Assembly: GCA_030618325.1 (NCBI GenBank)
Contig: JAUXDP010000072.1
Location: forward strand, 1 to 12,261
Source of the DNA: Methylococcaceae bacterium
GTDB taxonomy: Bacteria; Pseudomonadota; Gammaproteobacteria; Methylococcales; Methylomonadaceae
Length of the DNA stretch: 12,261 nucleotides
Direction of reading: 5' to 3'
Shown here one piece after another: positions 6,025 to 12,261 of the stretch; the stretch's first letter is position 1; the number at the start of each line of letters is the position of its first letter. Made by a program: the position numbers and the translations under genes. A model generated the notes under the pieces. The model saw only the letters and a program-made list of their open reading frames with translations. It did not search any database and was not told the origin of the DNA.

Positions 6025-6030
6025 AGCCGA

Positions 6031-7785
6031 ATGACTGAAATTCAAACACAAGCCTTACGTAAAGGTACGGAAATTGCAGTTTATGAGATTAAAGATGTCT
6101 TGAGAAATAACTCATCGGAAATTACATACCGTGCCTGGAATGAGCATCTCAGTACAACGGTAATCCTTAAAGAGTTCTTTCCTTCTGATTATGTTGAACG
6201 CTGCGAAGAGGATCAGTTCGTTCGAGAAAAGTCGAAAAAGGAGAGTGCTGTTTTTGATTTTGGCGTCAACAATTTTATTCTGCAAAATGAAAAAATGCTG
6301 GGAATTCAACATCCCAGTGTACAAGGCGCGCATAATGTACTGAAATTTAATCATACGGCCTATTTTGCTGTCGAGGATGAGCAAGGAACTTTGCTTGCTG
6401 ATCAACTGGAAAAGTCTAAGTCTTTTAATGAAGAAGAGCTTAGGATTGTTCTAACCTCTCTACTTAATGCACTGCAACATACCCATGAAGCCGACATTGT
6501 GCATGGTGATATTCATCCTGACAATATTCTCATCAGGAAAAAAGGTGGGCCTGTATTGATAAATTTTGCTGCCGCTCATCAAGGGTTTGCTAAACATGTC
6601 AAAATGTTGTCTCTTGAATTACATGAGGGGTATGCATCTCCAGAACAATATGAAAAAGAAGGTCATGTCGGAGCTTCTACCGATTTATATAGCTTAGGCG
6701 CAATCCTGTATCGCTGTATTACCAAGACAGATCCAGTGGATGCTAAGAAAAGGATATCGGATTTAAAAGATAATAAAGCTGATCCATTAATGCCAATCTC
6801 AGAGCAAGCAGAAGTAGGTTTTAGTGAGGATTTTTTGCGGATAATTGATTGGATGTTGCAATTGGATGTTAAAGAGAGACCGCATTCAGCAAGCGAGATT
6901 TTAACTGAATTAAATAAAGATAATAAGAACCTTAAGGCGATAGAGGCTACGACTCCAGTTAAAATAGAGACAAAAAATACTGACTATTCGGATGCTGGAT
7001 CCAAACTTGGCCAAATGGGTGTATTTCCTTCGCTTGTAGGTATGATTGGGGCCGTTGCTATTGGTTCGGCATTAATCTGGTTTTTACAACAGGGTAAAAT
7101 AAATCAGGAATCGAATATTACCGAACAAGTAAAGCTGGTTGACGTAACGCCTGCAGTACAAGAACCCGACCGCGGTATTCCTGAGGAAGTACAAGTAATA
7201 CAAAGTGAGATGGAGCAGGAGTCAATAGATTTGGTAAACTTGCCTGAAGAGGTTCCCGCTGATTTAGCCGAGCAGGGCGAAGTAGAGTCTATAGTTGAAC
7301 CCACCGAACCACTTTCACCCCCTGAACAATTGGAGGAAGCTGATTCAATTAACCAAGATAGTCCTACCATGAAGCCTTCAGAGGAACGTTTAGCAGTACC
7401 GATTCTAGTTGAGCCAAAGACTGAACCAAAGGTTGAGCTTTTAACTGAAAATAAAGTTTTAACTAAAGATGATTTGATCAAGCAACATCTGGCACGAGCG
7501 GAAGAGAGTCTCGCAGAATTTCGTTTGACAACTCCAAGCGAAGATAATGCCTATTTTCACTATAAAGCAGTGCTAGAAATTGACCCTGACCATGAAGGTG
7601 CACATAAGGGGTTGAGGCAAGTTGTTGATCGATATATCCTGCTCATCGATAAAGCGATACAGAAAGATCAAGCTGATTTTGCTCAGGTTTATCTGAATAG
7701 AGCTAAAAATATATTACCTGACTCTCCCTATCTTAAGAGCAAAACTGAAGAGTTGAATAGATACTTAGACTTGCCTGAAGATTAG
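6031..7785 (+). CDS. membrane-anchored Ser/Thr kinase-like protein (predicted pseudokinase)
   Basis: The protein has 584 residues; the start ATG follows AAGGGG by 10 bases. The kinase-like domain spans about 15-298. Retained elements are K47 in VILKEFFP, the C-helix glutamate (about E87), the catalytic loop HGDIHPDNIL (D160, N165), the activation-segment end GYASPEQY (200-207), D218 and R283. Two elements are degraded: the glycine-rich loop reads LRNNSSEITY (24-33) where relatives have LGxGGFGITY, and DFG is NFA (178-180, codon AAT at 6562-6564). Loss of the metal-binding aspartate predicts little or no phosphotransfer. A single transmembrane helix is near 331-353. A Glu/Pro-rich linker (about 370-470) then leads to a TPR-like helical C-terminal domain (about 483-584), probably periplasmic. 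The target is unknown. It converges on nadB with overlapping stops. Confidence 0.85.
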   Translation: MTEIQTQALRKGTEIAVYEIKDVLRNNSSEITYRAWNEHLSTTVILKEFFPSDYVERCEEDQFVREKSKKESAVFDFGVNNFILQNEKMLGIQHPSVQGAHNVLKFNHTAYFAVEDEQGTLLADQLEKSKSFNEEELRIVLTSLLNALQHTHEADIVHGDIHPDNILIRKKGGPVLINFAAAHQGFAKHVKMLSLELHEGYASPEQYEKEGHVGASTDLYSLGAILYRCITKTDPVDAKKRISDLKDNKADPLMPISEQAEVGFSEDFLRIIDWMLQLDVKERPHSASEILTELNKDNKNLKAIEATTPVKIETKNTDYSDAGSKLGQMGVFPSLVGMIGAVAIGSALIWFLQQGKINQESNITEQVKLVDVTPAVQEPDRGIPEEVQVIQSEMEQESIDLVNLPEEVPADLAEQGEVESIVEPTEPLSPPEQLEEADSINQDSPTMKPSEERLAVPILVEPKTEPKVELLTENKVLTKDDLIKQHLARAEESLAEFRLTTPSEDNAYFHYKAVLEIDPDHEGAHKGLRQVVDRYILLIDKAIQKDQADFAQVYLNRAKNILPDSPYLKSKTEELNRYLDLPED

Positions 7786-9386
7786 CTTTTTGGTGTCAAA
7801 ATAGTATTGTTTGGCGATTTACTGGTATCGGTTTCCGGATAATCCAGCGTGTAATGCAATCCACGACTTTCTTTCCGGAGCTGTGCACAACGAACAATTA
7901 ATTCGGCAACAATAACCAAACTGCGTAATTCTAATAGATCGCTGGTAACGCGGAAATTTCCGTAATAGTCGGCGATTTCTTTTTTTAGTAATTCGATACG
8001 GTGCATGGCACGCTCAAGGCGTTTGTCGGTTCGGACAATGCCAACATAATCCCACATGAATCGACGAATTTCATCCCAGTTATGGGCCACCACAACTTCT
8101 TCGTCCGAGTCGCTGACTTTTGATTCATCCCAATCGGGTAAATCAGGCGGGTGGGGAGCATCGGGTAAAGATTTTAGTATGTCTATGCTCGCTCTGTGAG
8201 CAAACACCAGGCATTCCAGTAACGAGTTGCTTGCCATTCTGTTTGCACCGTGCAGGCCGGTACAGGCTACTTCACCAACTGCATACAGTCCGGGTATATC
8301 CGTCCGGGCATAACTATCAGTCAGGACTCCGCCGCAGGTATAGTGGGCTGCAGGTACTACGGGGATGGGTTGTTTGGCAATATCAATTCCATACTCCAGG
8401 CATTGATTATAGATGGTTGGAAAATGTTGTTTTATAAATTTTAGTGGTTTATGGCTGATATCCAGATAGACACAGTCAATACCGCGTTTTTTAATTTCAT
8501 GGTCAATTGCTCTTGCAACAATATCTCTGGGTGCCAGCTCCTCTCTTGGGTCAAACTTATGCATGAAAGTGGAGCCATCAGGCAAAATCAGTTTCCCTCC
8601 CTCACCACGAACCGCTTCACTGATTAAAAATGATTGGGCCTCGGGGTGGTAAAGGCAGGTCGGGTGGAATTGCATAAATTCCATATTGGCAATACGGCAT
8701 CCTGCGCGCCATGAAAGAGCTATGCCGTCACCTGTAGAAATATTTGGGTTAGTAGAATATAAATACACCTTGTTGGCACCCCCCGTTGCTAATATGACCT
8801 TGCGTGCCGCTATTGATTTGACCTGATTTGCCTGGGTATCCAGCACATAAGAACCTAAAACCCGTTGTCCTGGAATGCCCAATTTTCTGGCAGTGATGAG
8901 GTCAATGGCATTGTGATTTTCGAATAACTCGATATTTGGATGTTGTCTGGCATTTTCTGCCAATGATAATGACACTGCTTTCCCGGTGGCATCATCTGTA
9001 TGTACGATGCGTCGATGGGAATGTCCGCCTTCTTGGTTTAGATGTAATTCTGTTTCCCCATTTTTGTTTTCTCTTTCGGTAAAGGCAACCCCCTGTTGGG
9101 AAAGCCAGGCGATACTTTTTTTACCTTGCGCTACGGTTAACTTGACAATTTCGGGATCACAAAGTCCCGCTCCTGCATTAAGGGTATCCTCGATATGTGA
9201 TTCAATAGAATCCTGTGCATCCAGAACTGCAGAAATACCACCTTGGGCATAGTAGGTGCTGCCTGATGCCAGGGCAAATTTTGAAATTACAGCAATTTGA
9301 GCATGTTCAGCTAGTCTGATGGCCAAACTAAGGCCCGCGGCACCACTGCCGATGATTAGAACATCAAAAGATTTTTGTTGTGACAT
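7782..9386 (-). CDS. nadB: L-aspartate oxidase
   Basis: This 534-residue flavoprotein oxidises L-aspartate to iminoaspartate, the first step of de novo NAD synthesis (with NadA) in the cytoplasm. The FAD-binding start LIIGSGAAGLSLAIRLAE is at residues 10-27 and SGSTYYAQGGI near 41-51. The substrate-site segments HPTCLYHPEAQ (241-251), EAVRGEGG (257-264) and APRDIVARA (285-293) follow, with HYTCGG near 348-353 and the second FAD segment GLYAVGEVACTGLHGANRMA near 367-386. A helical C-terminal domain of the succinate dehydrogenase type closes it. The length is close to that of E. coli NadB. No strong ribosome binding site is seen. It is divergent from rpoE, a gene pair conserved in gammaproteobacteria. 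Its stop overlaps that of the convergent kinase-like gene. Confidence 0.97.
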   Translation of the reverse strand: MSQQKSFDVLIIGSGAAGLSLAIRLAEHAQIAVISKFALASGSTYYAQGGISAVLDAQDSIESHIEDTLNAGAGLCDPEIVKLTVAQGKKSIAWLSQQGVAFTERENKNGETELHLNQEGGHSHRRIVHTDDATGKAVSLSLAENARQHPNIELFENHNAIDLITARKLGIPGQRVLGSYVLDTQANQVKSIAARKVILATGGANKVYLYSTNPNISTGDGIALSWRAGCRIANMEFMQFHPTCLYHPEAQSFLISEAVRGEGGKLILPDGSTFMHKFDPREELAPRDIVARAIDHEIKKRGIDCVYLDISHKPLKFIKQHFPTIYNQCLEYGIDIAKQPIPVVPAAHYTCGGVLTDSYARTDIPGLYAVGEVACTGLHGANRMASNSLLECLVFAHRASIDILKSLPDAPHPPDLPDWDESKVSDSDEEVVVAHNWDEIRRFMWDYVGIVRTDKRLERAMHRIELLKKEIADYYGNFRVTSDLLELRSLVIVAELIVRCAQLRKESRGLHYTLDYPETDTSKSPNNTILTPKS

Positions 9387-9443
9387 CGCACTAAATTAAA
9401 TGAATAAGAAAAACTCGGTGGGTAAAGTTGGCTTTAAAGTCTT

Positions 9444-9473
9444 ATTTTAAGGATAATAAGCATTTTTGTGCAA
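9444..9473 (-). promoter_or_regulatory. candidate sigma-70 promoter of nadB
   Basis: On the minus strand, TTGCAC (9473-9468) and TAAAAT (9449-9444) are separated by 18 bases, with the -10 box 57 bases upstream of the nadB start. Both boxes are near consensus. It is predicted from sequence only. No NadR- or NadQ-type operator was recognised. Confidence 0.4.
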
Positions 9474-9500
9474 CATTTCGCAAAAACCTTATTTTTTTTA

Positions 9501-9527
9501 GAACTTATGCGGTTTAATTCTGTCCAT
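9501..9527 (+). promoter_or_regulatory. sigma-E/AlgU-type promoter of rpoE (autoregulation)
   Basis: GAACTT (9501-9506) followed after 16 bases by TCCAT (9523-9527) fits the sigma-E/AlgU consensus (GAACTT, 16-17 bases, TCTGA/TCAAA-like), with a perfect -35 and an imperfect -10. It lies about 25 bases upstream of the rpoE start, as expected for an autoregulated sigma factor. A weaker sigma-70-like pair (TTGTGC 9466-9471, TATTTT 9490-9495) lies just upstream and might give basal expression. Confidence 0.6.
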
Positions 9528-9553
9528 TCAAGCACAAGCAGCAAAGGGGTTCT

Positions 9554-10150
9554 GTGAAAGCTCAAAACAGACCCAGCGAGTTATTAGATCAAGAACTGGT
9601 GCAAAAAGTGCAGCAGGGCGACAAATCTGCATTTGATCATTTGGTGCGTAAATACCAAAGCAAGATCATCATGTTGGTTAATCGTTATGTAAAAGATCCT
9701 AGTGAAGCCCAGGATGTAGCTCAAGAAGCTTTTATTAAGGCTTACCGTGCGTTGGGTAATTTTCGTGGTGATAGTGCTTTTTATACATGGCTATACAGGA
9801 TTGCGATAAACACGGCAAAAAATTATCTGGTTTCAAAAGCCAGAAGACATTCCGAGTTTGAAGTGGATGTGACTGAAGCAGAGCAAGTTTATAATGCTCC
9901 TCAGTTAAAGGGATTAGATACTCCTGACCAGGAATTACATAACGATGAAATTGTCAAAGCGATAGCTTCGGCATTGGAAAAATTACCTGAGGATATGCGT
10001 AACGCCATAATGCTCAGAGAATTTGAAGGAATGAGCTATGATGAAATAGCCCTGACTATGGATTGTCCAGTTGGAACGGTGCGATCGCGGATTTTTAGAG
10101 CACGAGAAGCGATTGACAAGAAATTACAACCTTTGCTCGATAAACGGTGA
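9554..10150 (+). CDS. rpoE: RNA polymerase sigma-E factor (RpoE/AlgU), ECF family
   Basis: This 198-residue ECF sigma factor directs RNA polymerase to envelope-stress promoters. The start is GTG 9554, with AAAGGGG 4 bases upstream and no better in-frame start. Sigma region 2 spans about 25-95, with the core-binding and -10-recognising segment DPSEAQDVAQEAFIKAYRAL and FRGDSAFYTWLYRIAINTAK. Region 4 spans about 140-192: LPEDMRNAIMLREFEGMSYDEIA, then the recognition helix CPVGTVRSRIFRARE, which reads the GAACTT -35 element. It is followed 6 bases later by its anti-sigma gene and then rseB, the standard regulatory operon. The GTG start may limit its synthesis relative to RseA. Orthology to E. coli RpoE and Pseudomonas AlgU is clear. 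Confidence 0.97.
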   Translation: MKAQNRPSELLDQELVQKVQQGDKSAFDHLVRKYQSKIIMLVNRYVKDPSEAQDVAQEAFIKAYRALGNFRGDSAFYTWLYRIAINTAKNYLVSKARRHSEFEVDVTEAEQVYNAPQLKGLDTPDQELHNDEIVKAIASALEKLPEDMRNAIMLREFEGMSYDEIALTMDCPVGTVRSRIFRAREAIDKKLQPLLDKR

Positions 10151-10156
10151 TATTTG

Positions 10157-10702
10157 ATGCACGATGAAATTAATCAAAAAGTCTCTCAATTCATTGATGA
10201 CGAACTACCCCATCATGAAGCTTTGCAATTGTTAACTGAGATAAAAAAGCAACCAGAGCTGGATGCCAGGCTGCAAAGATATGAGATGGCAAGTGCTATT
10301 TTGAAAAATCATTCACCAAATTCAATTAGTAATGATTTTGCTTCAAAAATTAGTCAGGCAGTAGAACAGGAAGTAATTTATTTTCTACCGAAAAAAACCA
10401 CCAAATCAATTTATTTGAAATCTGCATTGGCAGTAGCTGCGGGAGTTGCTGGAGTGGCTGTACTTGTTACTAATAATGTTCCGAAGTTGATGGATATTCA
10501 ACAGGAACCTTATGTAATAGCTGAAAATGTTGCCAATCAACCCATTCCACCCGTCCGCAAGGAATCAGTAAAAGTTATTTATAGTAAACCCACTGCCATC
10601 GATCATCGATTTAACAGTTACCTTCAAGCCCACCGTGGTAATTTATATACCATAGATTCTGGAGCTCAAACCTACGCCAAATTAGTGGGGTACGGGCAGT
10701 AA
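10157..10702 (+). CDS. rseA: anti-sigma-E factor RseA/MucA
   Basis: The protein has 181 residues from ATG 10157, with GGTGA 6 bases upstream. A TTG one codon earlier is unlikely. The cytoplasmic N-terminal anti-sigma domain begins MHDEINQKVSQFIDDEL, where Q-F-I/L-D-D/G-E-L is the conserved family start, and covers about 1-75. A transmembrane helix is near 86-106 (LKSALAVAAGVAGVAVLV). The periplasmic part ends with SYLQAHRG and an alanine-containing tail, as in MucA. It holds the sigma factor at the inner membrane and is destroyed by regulated proteolysis (DegS/AlgW, then RseP) during envelope stress. It lies between rpoE and rseB with 6- and 23-base gaps to the chosen starts, so co-transcription is likely. 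Confidence 0.9.
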   Translation: MHDEINQKVSQFIDDELPHHEALQLLTEIKKQPELDARLQRYEMASAILKNHSPNSISNDFASKISQAVEQEVIYFLPKKTTKSIYLKSALAVAAGVAGVAVLVTNNVPKLMDIQQEPYVIAENVANQPIPPVRKESVKVIYSKPTAIDHRFNSYLQAHRGNLYTIDSGAQTYAKLVGYGQ

Positions 10703-10725
10703 TCATGCTAAGGGGCGCGCATGTT

Positions 10726-11754
10726 ATGGATTTCAGATTATTTCCAATCCAGTTTCTTAGATTGTGTGGGCTATGTCTATTTGCTCTGAGCAGTATTTCA
10801 ATTGCCCAAACACCAATCCAGTCTGATGGTAGTGCGCAACAGATCTTACAGGAGATGTCGCGGGCTATGCGAGCCTTAAATTATCGAGGCACCTTAGCAT
10901 TATTCAGAAATGACCGATTAAACACCATGCTGTTTTATCATGCTGCAGACGGTGGTCAAGAACAGGAGCGTTTATTATCTCTTAATTCACCACTTTTGGA
11001 AGCTATTCGGACACCTTCTTTAGTAAAGTGTTATTATTTAGACACTAAAAAAGTGGTGGTCGACCATCGGCCTTCGCGACGTTCTTTTCTGATGGATTTG
11101 CCTGAGAGCTTTGCCGAATCAGTAAATGTTTATGATTTCATACTGTCAAAACCCGAAATAGTTGCCCGATTACCTGCGCTAGTTATTAATGTAAAGCCTA
11201 AAGATGGTTTTCGATATGCAAGAAAAATCTGGGTCAGCAGAGATAATTTTTTACCTCTAAGGTTTGAATTATTTGATGATCACGGGAGAGTGCTGGAGCA
11301 GTTGGTTTTTACCGAATTACAAGTAGTTGACTCATTGCCGTTGATTGAAATCCCCATAGAGAAAAATCAGGTACAACATATTCATCAGCTGGAATTTCTT
11401 GATTTTGACCAGGCTGCGTTCGTTTTGCATGAAATACCTCTAGGTTTTAAGAAAGTCTCTTTTACCAAGCAGCATCTTCATGGTGCTGACAAACTGGTTG
11501 ACCATTTATTGTTAAGTGATGGCTTTTCCTCTGTTTCAATTTATCTTGAGGAAAATGATAACAAACCTGCATCGAAAGCTTCACCTAGTTATCGGACGGT
11601 AGGGGCTGTTGGTTTTTACACGGATAGATTAAAAAATTACCAATTAACGGTGATGGGCGAAGTGCCAGTTAAAACACTTAAATATATTGCCCAAAAAATC
11701 CATCTCCGCAAACAGGTTGGGACAGTTGCCGAAACAACTTTTGGTGATCCTTGA
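10726..11754 (+). CDS. rseB: sigma-E regulatory protein RseB/MucB
   Basis: This 342-residue periplasmic protein binds RseA and protects it from proteolysis; lipids or mislocalised LPS release it. I chose ATG 10726 because AAGGGG (10710-10715) is 10 bases upstream and the signal peptide then starts properly (MDFRLFPIQFLRLCGLCLFAL, charged then hydrophobic, cleavage near SIA-QT). An in-frame ATG at 10705 adds seven residues. The N-terminal LolA-like domain begins near 40 (LQEMSRAMRALNYRGTLAL, the family hallmark YxGtl). A segment rich in basic and aromatic residues follows (FRYARKIWVSRDNFLPLRFE), and the smaller C-terminal domain contains SDGFSSVSIYLEE. The ending TVMGEVPVKTLKYIA is typical. 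It is third in the rpoE operon. Confidence 0.93.
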   Translation: MDFRLFPIQFLRLCGLCLFALSSISIAQTPIQSDGSAQQILQEMSRAMRALNYRGTLALFRNDRLNTMLFYHAADGGQEQERLLSLNSPLLEAIRTPSLVKCYYLDTKKVVVDHRPSRRSFLMDLPESFAESVNVYDFILSKPEIVARLPALVINVKPKDGFRYARKIWVSRDNFLPLRFELFDDHGRVLEQLVFTELQVVDSLPLIEIPIEKNQVQHIHQLEFLDFDQAAFVLHEIPLGFKKVSFTKQHLHGADKLVDHLLLSDGFSSVSIYLEENDNKPASKASPSYRTVGAVGFYTDRLKNYQLTVMGEVPVKTLKYIAQKIHLRKQVGTVAETTFGDP

Positions 11755-11766
11755 TCGGACAGGCAC

Positions 11767-11794
11767 GAACATTTCATAGTTTCTTAGCTTCAAT
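11767..11794 (+). promoter_or_regulatory. weak candidate sigma-E promoter before mucD/degP
   Basis: GAACAT (11767-11772) followed after 17 bases by TCAAT (11790-11794) resembles the sigma-E pattern with one mismatch in each element. It lies in the 110-base gap between rseB and mucD, about 70 bases before the mucD start. degP/mucD genes are known sigma-E targets, so the placement is sensible, but the match is imperfect. Confidence 0.25.
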
Positions 11795-11864
11795 AGCGGC
11801 AATTCAGTAGGTTTTTCCTTTATGATTTTATTTTCTGTACTCAACGAGTATGAATGGAGGTTTT

Positions 11865-12261
11865 ATGCTTAAAAAATTATATTACCCTTTTTTTTTAGGG
11901 TTGTTACTTAGCAATCAATTGGCATTTGCTCAATTACCAGACTTTACATATTTGGTTAAAAAAAGCGGGGCCGCTGTGGTTAATGTTAGTCGAGTCCAGA
12001 AAGAGAAAGAGCCTGCGCAAATGGGGGGAATTCCTCAAATACCTGAGGGGGCACCTCCCGAGTTAGAAGAGTTTTTCAGGCATTTTTTTCGTGGACAACC
12101 TGGTTTTGGTGGGCGAAATTTTGTTCCCAGAGAATCTAAGTCACTGGGTTCCGGGTTTATTATTTCCAGTGATGGCTATGTGTTGACCAATCACCACGTA
12201 GTGAAAGACGCTGACGAAATTATTGTGAAATTGGCTGATCGTCGTGAATTGGAAGCAAAGT
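11865..12261 (+). CDS. mucD: DegP/MucD-type periplasmic serine protease, 3' end outside window
   Basis: The visible N-terminal 132 residues start at ATG 11865 with TGGAGG 4 bases upstream. A signal peptide of about 22 residues (MLKKLYYPFFLGLLLSNQLAFA) is followed by a mature start like QLPDFTYLVKKSGAAVVNVS, the typical HtrA/DegP opening. The flexible Pro/Gly-rich LA-loop region follows (EFFRHFFRGQPGFGG), then SLGSGFIISSDGYVLTNHHVV with the catalytic histidine about H111. The catalytic aspartate and serine and the PDZ domains lie beyond the window. DegP-type proteases degrade and chaperone misfolded envelope proteins; MucD also damps AlgU signalling. It follows rseB by 110 bases; no rseC/mucC gene intervenes. 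A run of nine T lies in the signal-peptide codons (11888-11896). Confidence 0.93.
   Translation, partial: MLKKLYYPFFLGLLLSNQLAFAQLPDFTYLVKKSGAAVVNVSRVQKEKEPAQMGGIPQIPEGAPPELEEFFRHFFRGQPGFGGRNFVPRESKSLGSGFIISSDGYVLTNHHVVKDADEIIVKLADRRELEAK

Larger units (their letters stand above)
5540..6030. other. gene-free stretch of about 490 bases with several predicted RNA folds
   Basis: No intact protein gene is seen on either strand between the HPt gene and the kinase-like gene. The stretch contains two similar short hairpins (5637-5693), a long bulged stem-loop (5708-5760), a GGCG/CGCC hairpin (5774-5787), a possible multi-branch fold closed by TGAAC/GTTCA (5796-5864), a short relic-like frame (5836-6024) and a TATAAT box (5964-5969). 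I do not recognise a known RNA family. 6S RNA, tmRNA, RNase P, SRP RNA and common riboswitch cores were considered and do not fit. Confidence 0.5.

Noticed and set aside
7104..7481. Minus-strand frame inside the kinase-like gene
   Set aside because: It is the antisense of the Glu/Pro-rich linker, Ser/Gly/Thr-rich and with no recognisable domain.
8120..9252. Plus-strand frames inside nadB
   Set aside because: nadB is clearly coding with conserved motifs throughout. The opposite frames match nothing recognisable and have no ribosome binding sites.
1..12261. CRISPR arrays, IS elements or transposase genes
   Set aside because: No regularly spaced direct repeats, terminal inverted repeats or transposase-like frames were seen, despite the rearranged left end.

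Overview
The window is about 41-42% GC by eye and looks like chromosome of a gammaproteobacterium. The marker orders leuC-leuD-leuB-asd-fimV and nadB<->rpoE-rseA-rseB-degP/mucD are gammaproteobacterial. A Methylococcales-like or related aquatic lineage is my guess, but nothing in the window proves it.

Layout. (1) Positions 1-371 hold a decayed sugar-nucleotide dehydrogenase (wecC-like) and a short leader. (2) Positions 372-778 hold a compact hicB-hicA toxin-antitoxin pair. (3) Positions 781-2557 hold what is left of a leucine/aspartate-family biosynthetic block. Only the last codons of leuC survive, overlapping an intact leuD. leuB is missing between leuD and asd, and asd is intact. (4) fimV (2627-5083) encodes a polar peptidoglycan-binding hub protein and ends at a perfect 15-bp inverted repeat, facing a small reverse-strand HPt phosphotransfer protein. 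(5) A 490-base stretch without an intact gene (5540-6030) contains paired hairpins, a long bulged stem-loop, a possible multi-branch RNA fold and a short relic-like reading frame. (6) Positions 6031-7785 encode a membrane-anchored Ser/Thr kinase-like protein whose glycine loop and DFG motif are degenerate, so it is a predicted pseudokinase. It converges on nadB with overlapping stop codons. (7) nadB (reverse) is divergent from the envelope-stress operon rpoE-rseA-rseB, followed by the start of mucD/degP, which is cut by the window end.

The genes fall into three functional groups. leuD and asd are amino-acid biosynthesis genes, and nadB makes iminoaspartate for NAD. fimV, the HPt protein and the kinase-like protein suggest polarity, surface or signalling functions, although no link between them is shown. 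The last four genes are the sigma-E (AlgU) regulatory circuit: sigma factor, membrane anti-sigma, periplasmic modulator and periplasmic protease. A sigma-E-type promoter upstream suggests autoregulation.

The main novelties are the scar at the left edge (wecC deletion, hicBA replacing the body of leuC, loss of leuB), the predicted pseudokinase, and the structured gene-free stretch before it.
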